NCBI RefSeq assembly: GCF_003060885.1
Contig: NZ_QAIG01000008.1
Coordinates: 1-64,000, forward strand
Length of the DNA: 64,000 bases
Source: Pseudomonas sp. HMWF032
GTDB lineage: Bacteria > Pseudomonadota > Gammaproteobacteria > Pseudomonadales > Pseudomonadaceae
Reading direction: 5' to 3'
The notes beneath the pieces were generated by a model. The model searched no databases. It saw only the letters and a list, made by a program, of their open reading frames with translations, and was not told where the DNA came from. The translations under genes were made by a program, and so were the position numbers. Every line of letters starts with the position of its first letter. Position 1 is the stretch's first letter. Positions 52,342 to 60,622 of the stretch are shown piece after piece.

Positions 52342-52542
52342 GTGCCTACCCTCATTGAGCTCAACAAGTCACAAAAGAAACGATTCAAAAAAGAAACAAA
52401 TTTGTCCACTTTCCCATTTATGACAACCACAGATATGCTTGATTACCTTGAAATATTCTACAACCCCGTTCGCAGGTACGGTTTTGCTGACGAGCTGTCA
52501 TCTGTAGCGTTTAAGCGACGCTACGTACTAAACGGCTCGTGA
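52342..52542 (+). CDS. Small hypothetical protein (66 aa)
   Basis: Not recognised. GTG start after AGAAGG, 21 bp past NERD. The product is basic and lysine-rich at the N-terminus (LNKSQKKRFKKETN) and has an aromatic middle (MLDYLEIFYNPVRRYGF). It is A+T-rich relative to the core genome. It may also be a remnant of a longer gene. Confidence 0.45.
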   Translation: MPTLIELNKSQKKRFKKETNLSTFPFMTTTDMLDYLEIFYNPVRRYGFADELSSVAFKRRYVLNGS

Positions 52543-52591
52543 GCATTTATGAAATTCCTCCCGGGCCAAACATACTGATTCCAGGATAGAG

Positions 52592-53170
52592 ATGACGGAC
52601 TTTGCTTTCAGGAAACAAGCAGTCAGAACGCTGACCACTAAAATCGGCGTCTATGCACTTTGCGACCTAGACAATATTCCTATTTACGTTGGCCAATCGA
52701 AGGACGGGATTCGCAGCCGAGTGTCAAGACACCTTACATCAGCGCGTTCGGACATCATTGCCAACAGGCAAATCGATGTGTGGGAAATTGCATACGTTTG
52801 GACGTATCCCGTAGCCTCAAAGGACGCCATCAACGATCTTGAAGCTCAACTGTTTCATGCGTTCAACCAAACATCTCAGCTGATGAACGGCACTGTTCCT
52901 CTAGACCGAGGCTATGGGGCTGCGCCAAAACCCGAGCAAATTGTCCAGGTTATGCCGGATGACGAACTTCGAGAACGCAAGGATGCGACACAGAGACTGC
53001 CTCGCCAAGCAGGCCATTACGCACAGATTGTCGGCCATTTCCTCGCCGTCAAGAATTCACCTCAGATCGCACGAGCAATGGATGCTCATTTTGGTCGCCT
53101 TCAGAAATACCACAGAACGTTACTCGGGCTCGCGGAGGCTCAGCCTGACGAAGGAAGCGACAGCGACTGA
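52592..53170 (+). CDS. GIY-YIG nuclease family protein, candidate restriction enzyme
   Basis: A 192-aa protein with a complete GIY-YIG set: GVYAL (residues 19-23), IYVGQS (31-36), the following Arg (Arg41 or 43), His47, Glu84 in DLEAQLFHAFN and Asn99 in QLMNG. Such nucleases include homing enzymes, repair enzymes and type II restriction enzymes such as Eco29kI, which works with a C5 methyltransferase. It converges on a C5 methyltransferase 28 bp away, which suggests an R-M pair. The C-terminus (about 130-192) is family-unspecific. Confidence 0.78.
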   Translation: MTDFAFRKQAVRTLTTKIGVYALCDLDNIPIYVGQSKDGIRSRVSRHLTSARSDIIANRQIDVWEIAYVWTYPVASKDAINDLEAQLFHAFNQTSQLMNGTVPLDRGYGAAPKPEQIVQVMPDDELRERKDATQRLPRQAGHYAQIVGHFLAVKNSPQIARAMDAHFGRLQKYHRTLLGLAEAQPDEGSDSD

Positions 53171-53198
53171 TACCGTGCGCCCCTTGGTGCAACATTCA

Positions 53199-54566
53199 TC
53201 ATGCGACCTTGTCTTTTTGGATGGGAACTACCTCGCACATACCGGACAGTATTGGCTCAAAAATATACTCCGCAAGGTGACGTACTACAGGAACAGCCAC
53301 GCCATCCCCCACCACGTGGTATGCATCGTTATAGTTACTTGGGAGCTTATAGGCATCGTCAAGCCCCATCAGGCGCGCAGCTTCGCGCGGAGACACCAAG
53401 CGTGAGCGGATCTTCTTCCCTTCGACAACAAGGATGACTTGCCGGCTCGATCCACCAGCCGGGGTGCGCAAACAACCTGCAATGTCGTCGAACCGAACTT
53501 CGGCGCGCTGCACCTTGTTGCCCAGCTCATCGAGACGTGTACGCTTGTATAGGCCTCCCACCATGCGCCTACCCGACTTTTGCGCTGCACGGACCTTTTC
53601 TAGGTTAGTAGGACTCATCATGGCTATGAGCTGTTTTGTTTTCTCCGCGCTATCCCACTTCACGCCTTCAGGGTGCTCTTCGATCAGCCCGATAAAAGTA
53701 GTCTCCCTTTCTTGCGGAACTGGCAAATTCCACCACACCCAGGCTTCCCGAGCTTTCTTCGGCAGCGCGGCATAGGCTTTCAACATTCGCTCTGGGTGCC
53801 ACGGACCGACAGGAACTTGGGACATCAACATTGGCGGAAGTTCCACGTCAGGCCGCACCCCTACAATAAAGACACGAGGGCGCGACTGCGGAACAAAATG
53901 GCGTGCGTCGATCACCATTGCGCCAAACCGGTAGCCCGCATCACAGAGGACTGAGCCGATGGCTGCGAAATCTTCGCCATTGTTAGAGGTTAGTACTCCA
54001 TAGACGTTTTCAAGCACAATCACTTTGGGAGCACGCTTTTCGGCCATAAGATCACGCATAAGTTGCCAGAACGGCCAAAATGTACCTGAACGGGTCTGCC
54101 GCTCATCCTGTTGACGTCCGATACCCTTATAAATACCTGCTAACGAAAGGTCTTGGCACGGAAAGGATGCCCACACTAGGTCAGCTTGACCTGGCAACTG
54201 CTTGGTGGTGACTTTGTTAATGTCTTCCACGAGCAGATCCAAACCGCCATCCCAGTTATCCCGGTAAACGCGACCTTTCATCGGGTCGAAGTCATTAGCG
54301 AAAAGGCAGTCCCAGCCCTCGCCCAAACCTGCACGCGCCATCCCTCCCCCGGCAAAAAATTCGTAATAACGACGCCCTAAACGAGCATCGTGCGCTGGTC
54401 GGGTTTGAGCCAATTGTGTATCACGATGAATCTTTTCATCGATTGCTCGTGCAATCCAAGCACTCATGGTCATTTTGCCCCCGTCCGCACGACACAGGTT
54501 GTTTACCGCTTCATGCTGCGTATGTGTAAGGCGAAGACTAGTACGATAGTCGGGGGAATGAGTCAT
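53199..54566 (-). CDS. C5 DNA cytosine methyltransferase with RHH-like N-terminus
   Basis: Methylates cytosine in DNA at an unknown site. Of 455 residues, 1-50 look like a ribbon-helix-helix domain (YRTSLRLTHTQHEAVNNL, then MSAWIARAIDEKI). C5-MTase motifs follow: I EFFAGGGMARAGL (69-81), IV with catalytic Cys137 in ASFPCQDLS, VI ENV (186-188), VIII QSRPR (227-231), and X near the end (GDGVAVPVVRHLAEYI). The start at 54566 (MTHSPDYRT) is downstream of a good promoter; a 22-residue extension is possible. An XRE pseudogene lies just upstream. Confidence 0.9.
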   Translation of the reverse strand: MTHSPDYRTSLRLTHTQHEAVNNLCRADGGKMTMSAWIARAIDEKIHRDTQLAQTRPAHDARLGRRYYEFFAGGGMARAGLGEGWDCLFANDFDPMKGRVYRDNWDGGLDLLVEDINKVTTKQLPGQADLVWASFPCQDLSLAGIYKGIGRQQDERQTRSGTFWPFWQLMRDLMAEKRAPKVIVLENVYGVLTSNNGEDFAAIGSVLCDAGYRFGAMVIDARHFVPQSRPRVFIVGVRPDVELPPMLMSQVPVGPWHPERMLKAYAALPKKAREAWVWWNLPVPQERETTFIGLIEEHPEGVKWDSAEKTKQLIAMMSPTNLEKVRAAQKSGRRMVGGLYKRTRLDELGNKVQRAEVRFDDIAGCLRTPAGGSSRQVILVVEGKKIRSRLVSPREAARLMGLDDAYKLPSNYNDAYHVVGDGVAVPVVRHLAEYIFEPILSGMCEVVPIQKDKVA

Positions 54567-54604
54567 GATGTATCCAATTAATGGCGCCAAATTTAGGCTC
54601 CGCG

Positions 54605-54632
54605 AGAATACCGGGCTTACAGGTGTTGTCAA
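54605..54632 (-). promoter_or_regulatory. Putative promoter of the C5 methyltransferase
   Basis: Consensus -35 TTGACA (54627-54632), a 16-bp spacer and -10 TATTCT (54605-54610), reading leftwards 39 bp ahead of the methyltransferase start. It lies between the XRE remnant and the methyltransferase, so the latter does not depend on the XRE promoter. Confidence 0.55.
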
Positions 54633-54674
54633 CCCTCACGCGGCCAGGCGTTGCAACCTACGCTACGATCACCA

Positions 54675-54926
54675 TCAGTCAAATACGCCTTGGATTTCGT
54701 CCAGCGTGGGCATGACAGCGGGTACCATGGCAAGCTCACAGTCCGACGCCCCCAGGACTCGTGCATAAGCGACCATACCCACAGACAGGTCACCCTTCTC
54801 GATGGCGATAACCTTCTCCTGGATGATGCCAGCCAAGGCAGCGAGTTTGGCTTGGGTCAGCCCTCAATTCAGGCGGCGCTGCCGAACCTGGGCACCCAGG
54901 CGCGTTGCTATAAGGGAATAATCTAT
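54675..54926 (-). pseudogene. Broken XRE-family regulator (paralogue of 51073-51324)
   Basis: Same length and frame as the intact XRE gene, about 76% identical in protein by hand alignment. The start codon position reads ATA, and codon 21 is an in-frame TGA (54864-54866) where the intact copy has Arg. The rest stays open to the matching stop. An alternative ATG three codons upstream is in frame but meets the same TGA. Upstream, palindrome half-sites like those of the intact copy are kept. Confidence 0.8.
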
Positions 54927-54972
54927 GTTCTGTATACATGACATAACAGATGAAATGTAACGTATACATAAC
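54927..54972. promoter_or_regulatory. Operator-like repeat before XRE pseudogene
   Basis: GTAACGTATACATAAC (54957-54972) matches the intact operator arm at 51355-51370 with one change. The partner arm at 54927-54942 (read leftwards GTCATGTATACAGAAC) is more decayed. Spacing to the gene is the same as in the intact copy. Confidence 0.55.
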
Positions 54973-55091
54973 TCTTTAAAAAATCAAAGCGGACGCGGAA
55001 TTAAAGGCGAGTGCTAACAGCTAATCCGCAACACAGCCAGCAGAATTAGAGCAGAAACCGCCCGATGGAAGAGAAAACCTGACCGTTTCGC

Positions 55092-55120
55092 GGTACAAAA
55101 AACAGTACGCTAGCGGTACA
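55092..55120. repeat. GCGGTACA direct repeats near island right end
   Basis: Two GCGGTACA repeats end at 55097 and 55120, with AGTAC between, in the gene-free 54973-55241 stretch. They could be arm-type integrase sites left behind, but that is only a guess; I see nothing else in this stretch. Confidence 0.25.
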
Positions 55121-55241
55121 GTGCCCAGCTCATACCAATTTCGCAAAATTACGCTCAACAACAGTAACCACGCTACTTCCAGCTCACTGTACCTGCGCTA
55201 ACCTACGCACGATTTCACTGGGCTTGCAGCGTTTCTAGGCA

Positions 55242-55287
55242 ACTCATAATCCTTTACTCCACGGTTCGAGTCCGTGTGGGTCCAACA
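55242..55287 (+). repeat. attR-like partial tRNA-Ile2 copy
   Basis: 46 bases that match the tRNA-Ile2 3' end (48061-48106) at 42 positions. The 5' half of the tRNA is absent and the CCA end has become ACA, so it is not a working tRNA. It marks the right boundary of the island. Confidence 0.75.
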
Positions 55288-55290
55288 AAC

Positions 55291-55315
55291 AAAAGCCGCG
55301 TATTACGCGGCTTTT
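55291..55315. terminator. Hairpin after partial tRNA copy
   Basis: AAAAGCCGCG and CGCGGCTTTT form a perfect 10-bp stem around TATTA. It is the counterpart of the tRNA terminator at 48112-48134, and can also terminate the leftward EAL gene. Confidence 0.7.
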
Positions 55316-55342
55316 GCAGTCCTGCTTAGCGCTACGCGCCTG

Positions 55343-56704
55343 TCAGCCATTCTGGCGTTGCACAAAAGCGCTGAAAGCCTCGAGTGGCAGGGGCTTGCTG
55401 AATAGGTAGCCCTGAAACTGTACACACCCGTTACTCAGCAGAAACTGCTGCTGCGCGGCGGTTTCCACGCCTTCGGCGATCACCGACATGCCCATGCTTT
55501 GCCCGAGCGCGATAACAGTGCGCACGATGGTTTCACTGCTGCTGTCGGTGAGTACGTCGCATATAAAGGATCGGTCGATTTTCAGCGTGTTGAGGGGCAG
55601 TCGTTTGAGGTGGCTGAGGGAGGAAAAACCGGTGCCGAAATCATCCAGGGAAAACCGCACGCCGCGCTCACCGAGCACCTGCATCTTGTTCAGCAAGTCA
55701 TCGATGTCTTGCACGATCAGCGTCTCGGTCAATTCCAACTCCAGGCGACTGGTCTCAATCGCCTGTTCATCGACGAGTTTCAGCAGGTCGATTGCAAAGT
55801 CGGCCTGATGAAACTGTTTTTGACTGATGTTGACCGCCAGCCCCAAGGCGGCGTGGCGAGGGTCATCTTTCCAGCGATGCAATTGCTTGACGGACTGCTC
55901 CAGCACCCACTGACCGATCGGGATGATCATCCCGGTTTTCTCGGCGTGATCGATGAACTCCGCAGGGGGGACAAGACCCCGTTGCGGGTGCTGCCAACGG
56001 ATCAGGACTTCGGCGCCGGTAACGCGGCCCACGTGGTTCAGCTGAGGCTGGAAATACAGCACGAACTGCCCGTCCCGCAGCGCAATCTGTAGATCACGGT
56101 CGAGAATAGAGCGCTCCGCCGCATCGCTTTGCAGGATGTGCAGCAGCACAAAGAGCATCAGCATGGCGGCACCGCCCTGGAACCAGGAGCCCACTGCTCT
56201 CACTTCATCGGGCAGGCTGTAGGCATGGGTTGGACTCCAGGGAGAGGATGCCAGGGCGGTAAACAGCACCAGGCACATCAAGGCAACACCGTAGCGTAGC
56301 CACAGGCTTTCGTTGCGAAATGACATCAGGGCGGCCACAGCCAGTGGCAAGAGGTACAAATGGGTCGCACGCGGCGCGCCGGCTGTGTGCGGGTCAAGCA
56401 CCAGGGTCATGCCGACGATCACCAGAATGATCACCCCGAACAACAGCAAATTGGCACTGCGAACCTTGTTGCGCAGGGTGAGGATAAATACACCCAAGCC
56501 ACACAGGATCAGGACAATGTCCATCAGCACGATGGCCCAGTACCCCCGTAACGCAAAAAAAACGCCCCAAAAACTACCCACCAGCAACAGCACCAAACTG
56601 GCCAGCACCCGCATACGCCGCTCACGGCGTTCGCCGATCAGGGCCAGATCGGTGGAATACCAAAGTTTGATGATTTGCCGGATAAAGGCCGAAAGGGCGC
56701 TCAT
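55343..56704 (-). CDS. Membrane EAL-domain c-di-GMP phosphodiesterase
   Basis: Predicted to break down cyclic di-GMP. The 453-aa protein has about six transmembrane helices (residues 35-195) and an EAL domain. The signature is EVLIRW (232-237), with [20 protein letters not shown], the KID segment and AEGVETAAQ further on. The metal and catalytic residues appear kept, so it is probably active. A GGDEF cyclase gene lies just upstream on the same strand, with 91 bp between. Confidence 0.9.
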   Translation of the reverse strand: MSALSAFIRQIIKLWYSTDLALIGERRERRMRVLASLVLLLVGSFWGVFFALRGYWAIVLMDIVLILCGLGVFILTLRNKVRSANLLLFGVIILVIVGMTLVLDPHTAGAPRATHLYLLPLAVAALMSFRNESLWLRYGVALMCLVLFTALASSPWSPTHAYSLPDEVRAVGSWFQGGAAMLMLFVLLHILQSDAAERSILDRDLQIALRDGQFVLYFQPQLNHVGRVTGAEVLIRWQHPQRGLVPPAEFIDHAEKTGMIIPIGQWVLEQSVKQLHRWKDDPRHAALGLAVNISQKQFHQADFAIDLLKLVDEQAIETSRLELELTETLIVQDIDDLLNKMQVLGERGVRFSLDDFGTGFSSLSHLKRLPLNTLKIDRSFICDVLTDSSSETIVRTVIALGQSMGMSVIAEGVETAAQQQFLLSNGCVQFQGYLFSKPLPLEAFSAFVQRQNG

Positions 56705-56795
56705 TGAATGTCTCTAATAGACCTGTTTTGGAGCCGCGCAGGCGAATGGAGCACCCCGGAGCGCCCGAGTCAGTGTAGACGGCCATGCCGCCGCG

Positions 56796-57893
56796 TCATG
56801 TGCCATCGCTCGGCCCACGCGACACATCAATAACTGAGTCGCGGTAAACCAGGCGATTACGGCCCTGTTCCTTGCCCCGGTACAAGCGCTTGTCCGCGCA
56901 GCGATACAGTTGTTCCGCGCTTTCACCATCGGTGGGCCACTCGGCTAATCCGAGGGTCACACTGAGGAAAATCTGCTGTTCACCATAGAGCAACGCTCGG
57001 CTGGCGATCTGTTCACGCAGCATTTCCACCAGCGGCACGGCGGCTTGCTGATCCGTGTTGCGCAGCAGCAGACCAAATTCTTCACCGCCCAGGCGACCCA
57101 GGCTGTCAGTGTTGCGCAGGCGCTGGCTGAGGCTGTTGCAGATGTGGCGCAAGGCCTGATCGCCCGCATCGTGGCCGTACTGGTCATTGACCGCTTTGAA
57201 GTGGTCAACATCGAGGATCACCAGCACCAGACGCCCCTGGCTACGCCGGACTTCGCGCACACTCTGTTCCAGGCTCTGCTGGAAGCTGCCACGGCTGGCC
57301 ACCCCCGTCAGCGCATCGGTTCGAGCCATTTGCTGCAACTGCTGGTGGGCCAGGGCACGCCGGGTTTCGTAGAGGTGCACGAAGATGATGATCATCACCC
57401 CGCAGAACACGGCATTACCCAAGTCGATCAGGCCTTCGGCATCCCAGCGTAGCGGATAGGTGTAGAGGTAAAGCAGGCAGGCGCCGAGTACAAAGGGCAG
57501 CGCCAGCAAGCTGCCGCGCGTGCGCCCAAGCAGTAGATAGGAGAGCACGGGGATGCTGTATACCCAGACGAAAGCCGTCTTGGAGGCATTGGGAATGACG
57601 ATGATATACAGCAGAAAACTGAAGGTCGGCAGCAGGTAGAGGTACACCCAGGGCAACAAATTTCGCACCCGGATAATTCGCCAGGCGCCCCACAGCAAAA
57701 TCCCGGTGACCAGTAACTCGAAACTGGCAAACAGGTAATTGCCAGCCATGAACTGCAACATGCAGAACACGCCGAGGGTCAGCCCGGTGGCAGCAAAGAT
57801 CATGCGGATCAAGGAACGCTGGCCAATGTCCTGCATATCGTCGACAGCAGCACTTTTGTCAGCGCCCCGCTTGGCTCGCGATCGGAAGAACAT
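56796..57893 (-). CDS. Membrane GGDEF-domain diguanylate cyclase
   Basis: Predicted to make cyclic di-GMP. The 365-aa protein has about six transmembrane helices (30-175) and a C-terminal GGDEF domain (from TDALTGVASRGSF). The active site is GGEEF (269-273), and an RNTD I-site sits five residues before it (260-263), which implies product inhibition. It lies next to an EAL gene, so the two may tune the same local pool. The 296 bp upstream to the next gene hold no clear feature. Confidence 0.92.
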   Translation of the reverse strand: MFFRSRAKRGADKSAAVDDMQDIGQRSLIRMIFAATGLTLGVFCMLQFMAGNYLFASFELLVTGILLWGAWRIIRVRNLLPWVYLYLLPTFSFLLYIIVIPNASKTAFVWVYSIPVLSYLLLGRTRGSLLALPFVLGACLLYLYTYPLRWDAEGLIDLGNAVFCGVMIIIFVHLYETRRALAHQQLQQMARTDALTGVASRGSFQQSLEQSVREVRRSQGRLVLVILDVDHFKAVNDQYGHDAGDQALRHICNSLSQRLRNTDSLGRLGGEEFGLLLRNTDQQAAVPLVEMLREQIASRALLYGEQQIFLSVTLGLAEWPTDGESAEQLYRCADKRLYRGKEQGRNRLVYRDSVIDVSRGPSDGT

Positions 57894-58189
57894 GGCTCGG
57901 CCCTGCCCGGATGGCGGAGTGATGGCTCACTGTGCCTCAACTCGCGCCCTCAATACCAGATGGTTGCTGCACCGCAGTCAACCACGGGCGGTTGACGTGC
58001 TCGCCACAGCCGGTAAAGTGCCGCCCATGCACACACGTCATCTCTGCCCCATCGCTGCGTTTTATTACGCCCTGCTCCCTCTCACCAGGCGGTAGATGCG
58101 TTGTTGAATGTCCGATCCGCCTGAGGCGGCCCGGATAGCACACCCTCACTCCAGTCTCCTCAGGCCTTTGCCTTCACCAGGAGACACCT

Positions 58190-59431
58190 ATGTCCAGCAA
58201 CACCTTTGATCTGCTCGACCAGCTTGATGCCCGTGGTTTTATCCACCAGAGCACCGACCTCGATGGCCTGCGCCTGGCGCTCAACCAAGGCCCGCTCACC
58301 TTCTACCTTGGCTTTGATGCCACGGCGGACAGCCTACACGTCGGCCATTTGCAGGCGTTGATGCTGGTGCGCCACCTGCAACGCGCCGGGCACAAGCCGA
58401 TCCTGCTGATTGGCGGCGCGACCACGCGCATCGGCGACCCGAGCTTTCGCGACAGCAGCCGACCAGTGCTGACGGAAGCGCAGATCCAGCACAACATTGC
58501 CGGGATTACCGGCTGCTTTGCCCGCTACATCCAGCTCGGCGATGGCCCCTGCGACGGTTTGGTGGTGGACAACGCCGACTGGCTGGACGGCATCGGCTAC
58601 CTGCAGTTTCTCGATCAGGTCGGCCGGCACTTTTCCATCAACCGCCTGCTGACCTTCGACGCCGTGCGCAACCGCCTGGAGCGTGGGCATTCGCTGAGCG
58701 TTCAGGCGTTCGGCTACACCCTGCTGCAGGCCCATGACTTCACTGAGTTGGCGCGCCGACACAATTGCACCCTGCAACTGGGCGGAGCCGACCAGTGGGC
58801 GAATATCATCAATGGTGTGGAGTTGGGCCGGCGCCAGGACTGTCAGCCGCTGTTCGGCCTGACCATGCCGCTGCTGACCACCCGTGACGGGCGCAAGATG
58901 GGCAAATCCGCCAGCGGCGCGGTGTGGCTGAATGGCGACAAGCTCGCGCCGTACGACTTCTGGCAGTTCTGGCGGGATTGCGATGATGCCGATGTCGGGC
59001 GCTTTCTCGCCCTGTTCAGCGAACTGCCGTTGGATGAGGTGGCGCGCTTGAGCGCCCTCAAGGGCGCCGAACTGAACCAGGCGAAGATCATCCTGGCCAA
59101 CGCTGCCACAGCCCTGGCCCACGGTGAACAAGCTGCCCGCGACGCCGCAGCCACCGCTCTGGCGTTATTTAGCGCAAAAGACACGGCTGCCGAGCTGCCA
59201 CAGCTAAGCGTCAGCCCGGAAGACCTTGCTAGCGGTTTGAGCCTCACCGATCTGTTGCTACGCCATAACGTGCAGCCCTCACGCAGCGCAGTACGCCGCC
59301 TGGCGAGCGGCGGCGGTCTGCTGCTGGATGGCGAACGTCAGCGCAACCCAGACCAGCCGCTGCAGGCCTGGCAACTGGGCCGGCGGCTAAGCCTGGGCAA
59401 GAAGCGTCATTACCTGTTGCAGGCGCGGTGA
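58190..59431 (+). CDS. Second tyrosyl-tRNA synthetase (E. coli TyrS-like subfamily)
   Basis: A 413-aa class I synthetase whose sequence ([38 protein letters not shown] loop) resembles E. coli TyrS. The TyrRS at 477-1676 is of the other type, with HLGHT and KKMSKS. A C-terminal S4-type segment is present ([21 protein letters not shown] in parts). An AGGAG lies six bases before the ATG. Having two TyrRS types is known in P. aeruginosa. This one may be used under special conditions. The gene is immediately followed by repeat-like sequence. Confidence 0.92.
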   Translation: MSSNTFDLLDQLDARGFIHQSTDLDGLRLALNQGPLTFYLGFDATADSLHVGHLQALMLVRHLQRAGHKPILLIGGATTRIGDPSFRDSSRPVLTEAQIQHNIAGITGCFARYIQLGDGPCDGLVVDNADWLDGIGYLQFLDQVGRHFSINRLLTFDAVRNRLERGHSLSVQAFGYTLLQAHDFTELARRHNCTLQLGGADQWANIINGVELGRRQDCQPLFGLTMPLLTTRDGRKMGKSASGAVWLNGDKLAPYDFWQFWRDCDDADVGRFLALFSELPLDEVARLSALKGAELNQAKIILANAATALAHGEQAARDAAATALALFSAKDTAAELPQLSVSPEDLASGLSLTDLLLRHNVQPSRSAVRRLASGGGLLLDGERQRNPDQPLQAWQLGRRLSLGKKRHYLLQAR

Positions 59432-59447
59432 TGCACCGGTCATGGTT

Positions 59448-59520
59448 TTATCGCGGGAGGGGCTGGGCGGCATTCCGCTTTAGCCGCGATAACAGCCGTT
59501 AAAAGCTCGCCGCTAAAGCG
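59448..59520. repeat. Nested inverted repeats (REP-like)
   Basis: TTATCGCGG (59448-59456) pairs with CCGCGATAA (59484-59492), and CGCTTTAG (59476-59483) pairs with CTAAAGCG (59513-59520). The text (CGCTTTAGCCGCGA, GCCTCCCACA) resembles the dispersed intergenic palindromes of Pseudomonas genomes. It lies between convergent genes and may help terminate either. Confidence 0.6.
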
Positions 59521-59555
59521 CCTCCCACACACGACACAGGACAGCGTTAGCGTAG

Positions 59556-59581
59556 GGTGGACCCCGCTGCACCGGTCCACC
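59556..59581. repeat. Short inverted repeat GGTGGACC/GGTCCACC
   Basis: Perfect 8-bp arms 10 bases apart within a GTAGGGTGGA... context that I recall as a common repeat motif of Pseudomonas intergenic regions. Close to the REP-like element and 60 bp beyond the ureohydrolase stop. Confidence 0.5.
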
Positions 59582-59640
59582 AAGGGCAACCGTGCGGACG
59601 CCCAGGGTGGAAATAAAACGCGATTTCCAGCCAACGCCCG

Positions 59641-60612
59641 CTAGGTTTTTTCACCCAACTTATGCCGCGCGGCATACAGGCATACCAACTCCATCGCCAC
59701 GGTGGCGCCCGCCAGTGCGGTAACTTCGGCGTGGTCGTAGGGCGGCGACACTTCCACCACATCCATGCCGACCAGATTGATCCCGCGCAGGGCGCGGAGA
59801 ATTTCCAACGCCTGATGCGTACTCAGGCCGCCGCACACCGGCGTGCCGGTGCCCGGGGCGAAGGCTGGGTCGAGGCAGTCGATATCAAAGGTCAGGTACA
59901 CCGGGTGATCACCGACTCGCGCGCGGATTTGCGCGGCGATCTGCTCCGGCGTGCTGCGGTGCACCTGACGCGCATCCAGCACCTGAAAGCCCATCACGTC
60001 GTCATTGGTGGTACGCAGGCCAATTTGCACCGAGCGCGAAGGATCGACCAGCCCTTCACGGGCCGCGTGGTAGAACATGGTGCCGTGGCTGACGCCTTGC
60101 TCGCTGTCATCACTGTCCGGCCAGGTGTCGCTGTGGGCATCGAAGTGCACCAATGACAGCGTGCCGTGTTTACGCGCATGGGCCTTGAGCAGCGGGTAGC
60201 TGATGAAGTGATCGCCGCCCAAGGTGAGCATGGCGCAACCGGCCTGCACGATATGCTCGGCGTGCGCCTCGATGGCCGCCGGAATCTTGTGCGGCAGGGC
60301 GTGATCGAAATTGCAGTCGCCGTAGTCGATCACCGCCAGGTGGTCGAAGGGGTCGAACTCCCAGGGGTAATGCCGCTCCCAGGCGCTGGTGATCGATGCC
60401 GCGCGAATCGCCCGCGGACCGAAGCGGGTGCCGGGGCGGTTGGTGGTGGCGGTGTCGAAGGGCACGCCGCTGACCACCAGATCCACGCCGGCTAGGTCGC
60501 GACTGTAACGCCGGCGCATAAAACTGGTGACGCCCGCATAGGTCGGCTCGGAGAAGGTGCCGTAGAGGCTGTCGCGGGTGAAGGCCAGGTCGTTGCCGTT
60601 GAATGCTTCCAT
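59641..60612 (-). CDS. Agmatinase-family ureohydrolase
   Basis: Mn-dependent hydrolase that removes urea from a guanidino substrate. A 323-aa protein with the metal motifs GGDHFISYPLL, HFDAHSDTW and DIDCLDPAFAPGTGTP. In pseudomonads this family includes agmatinase (SpeB), guanidinobutyrase (GbuA) and guanidinopropionase (GpuA), each often beside its LysR regulator; the substrate cannot be told from sequence here. The polyamine-type binding protein 10 bp upstream favours agmatine or a related amine. Start at MEAFNGNDL. Confidence 0.88.
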   Translation of the reverse strand: MEAFNGNDLAFTRDSLYGTFSEPTYAGVTSFMRRRYSRDLAGVDLVVSGVPFDTATTNRPGTRFGPRAIRAASITSAWERHYPWEFDPFDHLAVIDYGDCNFDHALPHKIPAAIEAHAEHIVQAGCAMLTLGGDHFISYPLLKAHARKHGTLSLVHFDAHSDTWPDSDDSEQGVSHGTMFYHAAREGLVDPSRSVQIGLRTTNDDVMGFQVLDARQVHRSTPEQIAAQIRARVGDHPVYLTFDIDCLDPAFAPGTGTPVCGGLSTHQALEILRALRGINLVGMDVVEVSPPYDHAEVTALAGATVAMELVCLYAARHKLGEKT

Positions 60613-60622
60613 TGCCTTGTCC

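Larger units (their letters stand above)
48107..55287. mobile_element. tRNA-Ile2-borne genomic island (about 7.2 kb), no integrase
   Basis: Bounded by the tRNA 3' end and its imperfect copy. It holds PAAR, a caspase-like candidate, a coupled exported protein, a CHAP protein, XRE, NERD, a small ORF, GIY-YIG and a C5 methyltransferase, plus a broken XRE copy. Flanking genes (rpoD on the left) are core genome. The right part (52.3-55.3 kb) is visibly richer in A+T than its surroundings. No integrase, transposase or mobilisation gene is visible, so the element is either decayed or moved in trans. Confidence 0.75.

Noticed and set aside
48107..55241. Integrase or transposase gene in the island
   Set aside because: None of the open frames shows tyrosine or serine recombinase or DDE motifs.
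55242..55287. Second tRNA gene
   Set aside because: Only the 3' half is present; no D arm or 5' acceptor strand, and the CCA end is altered.
57894..58189. T-box or other riboswitch before the second TyrRS gene
   Set aside because: Only a short CCGCC/GGCGG stem is visible; no T-box sequence or terminator/antiterminator pair, and T-boxes are rare in this group.
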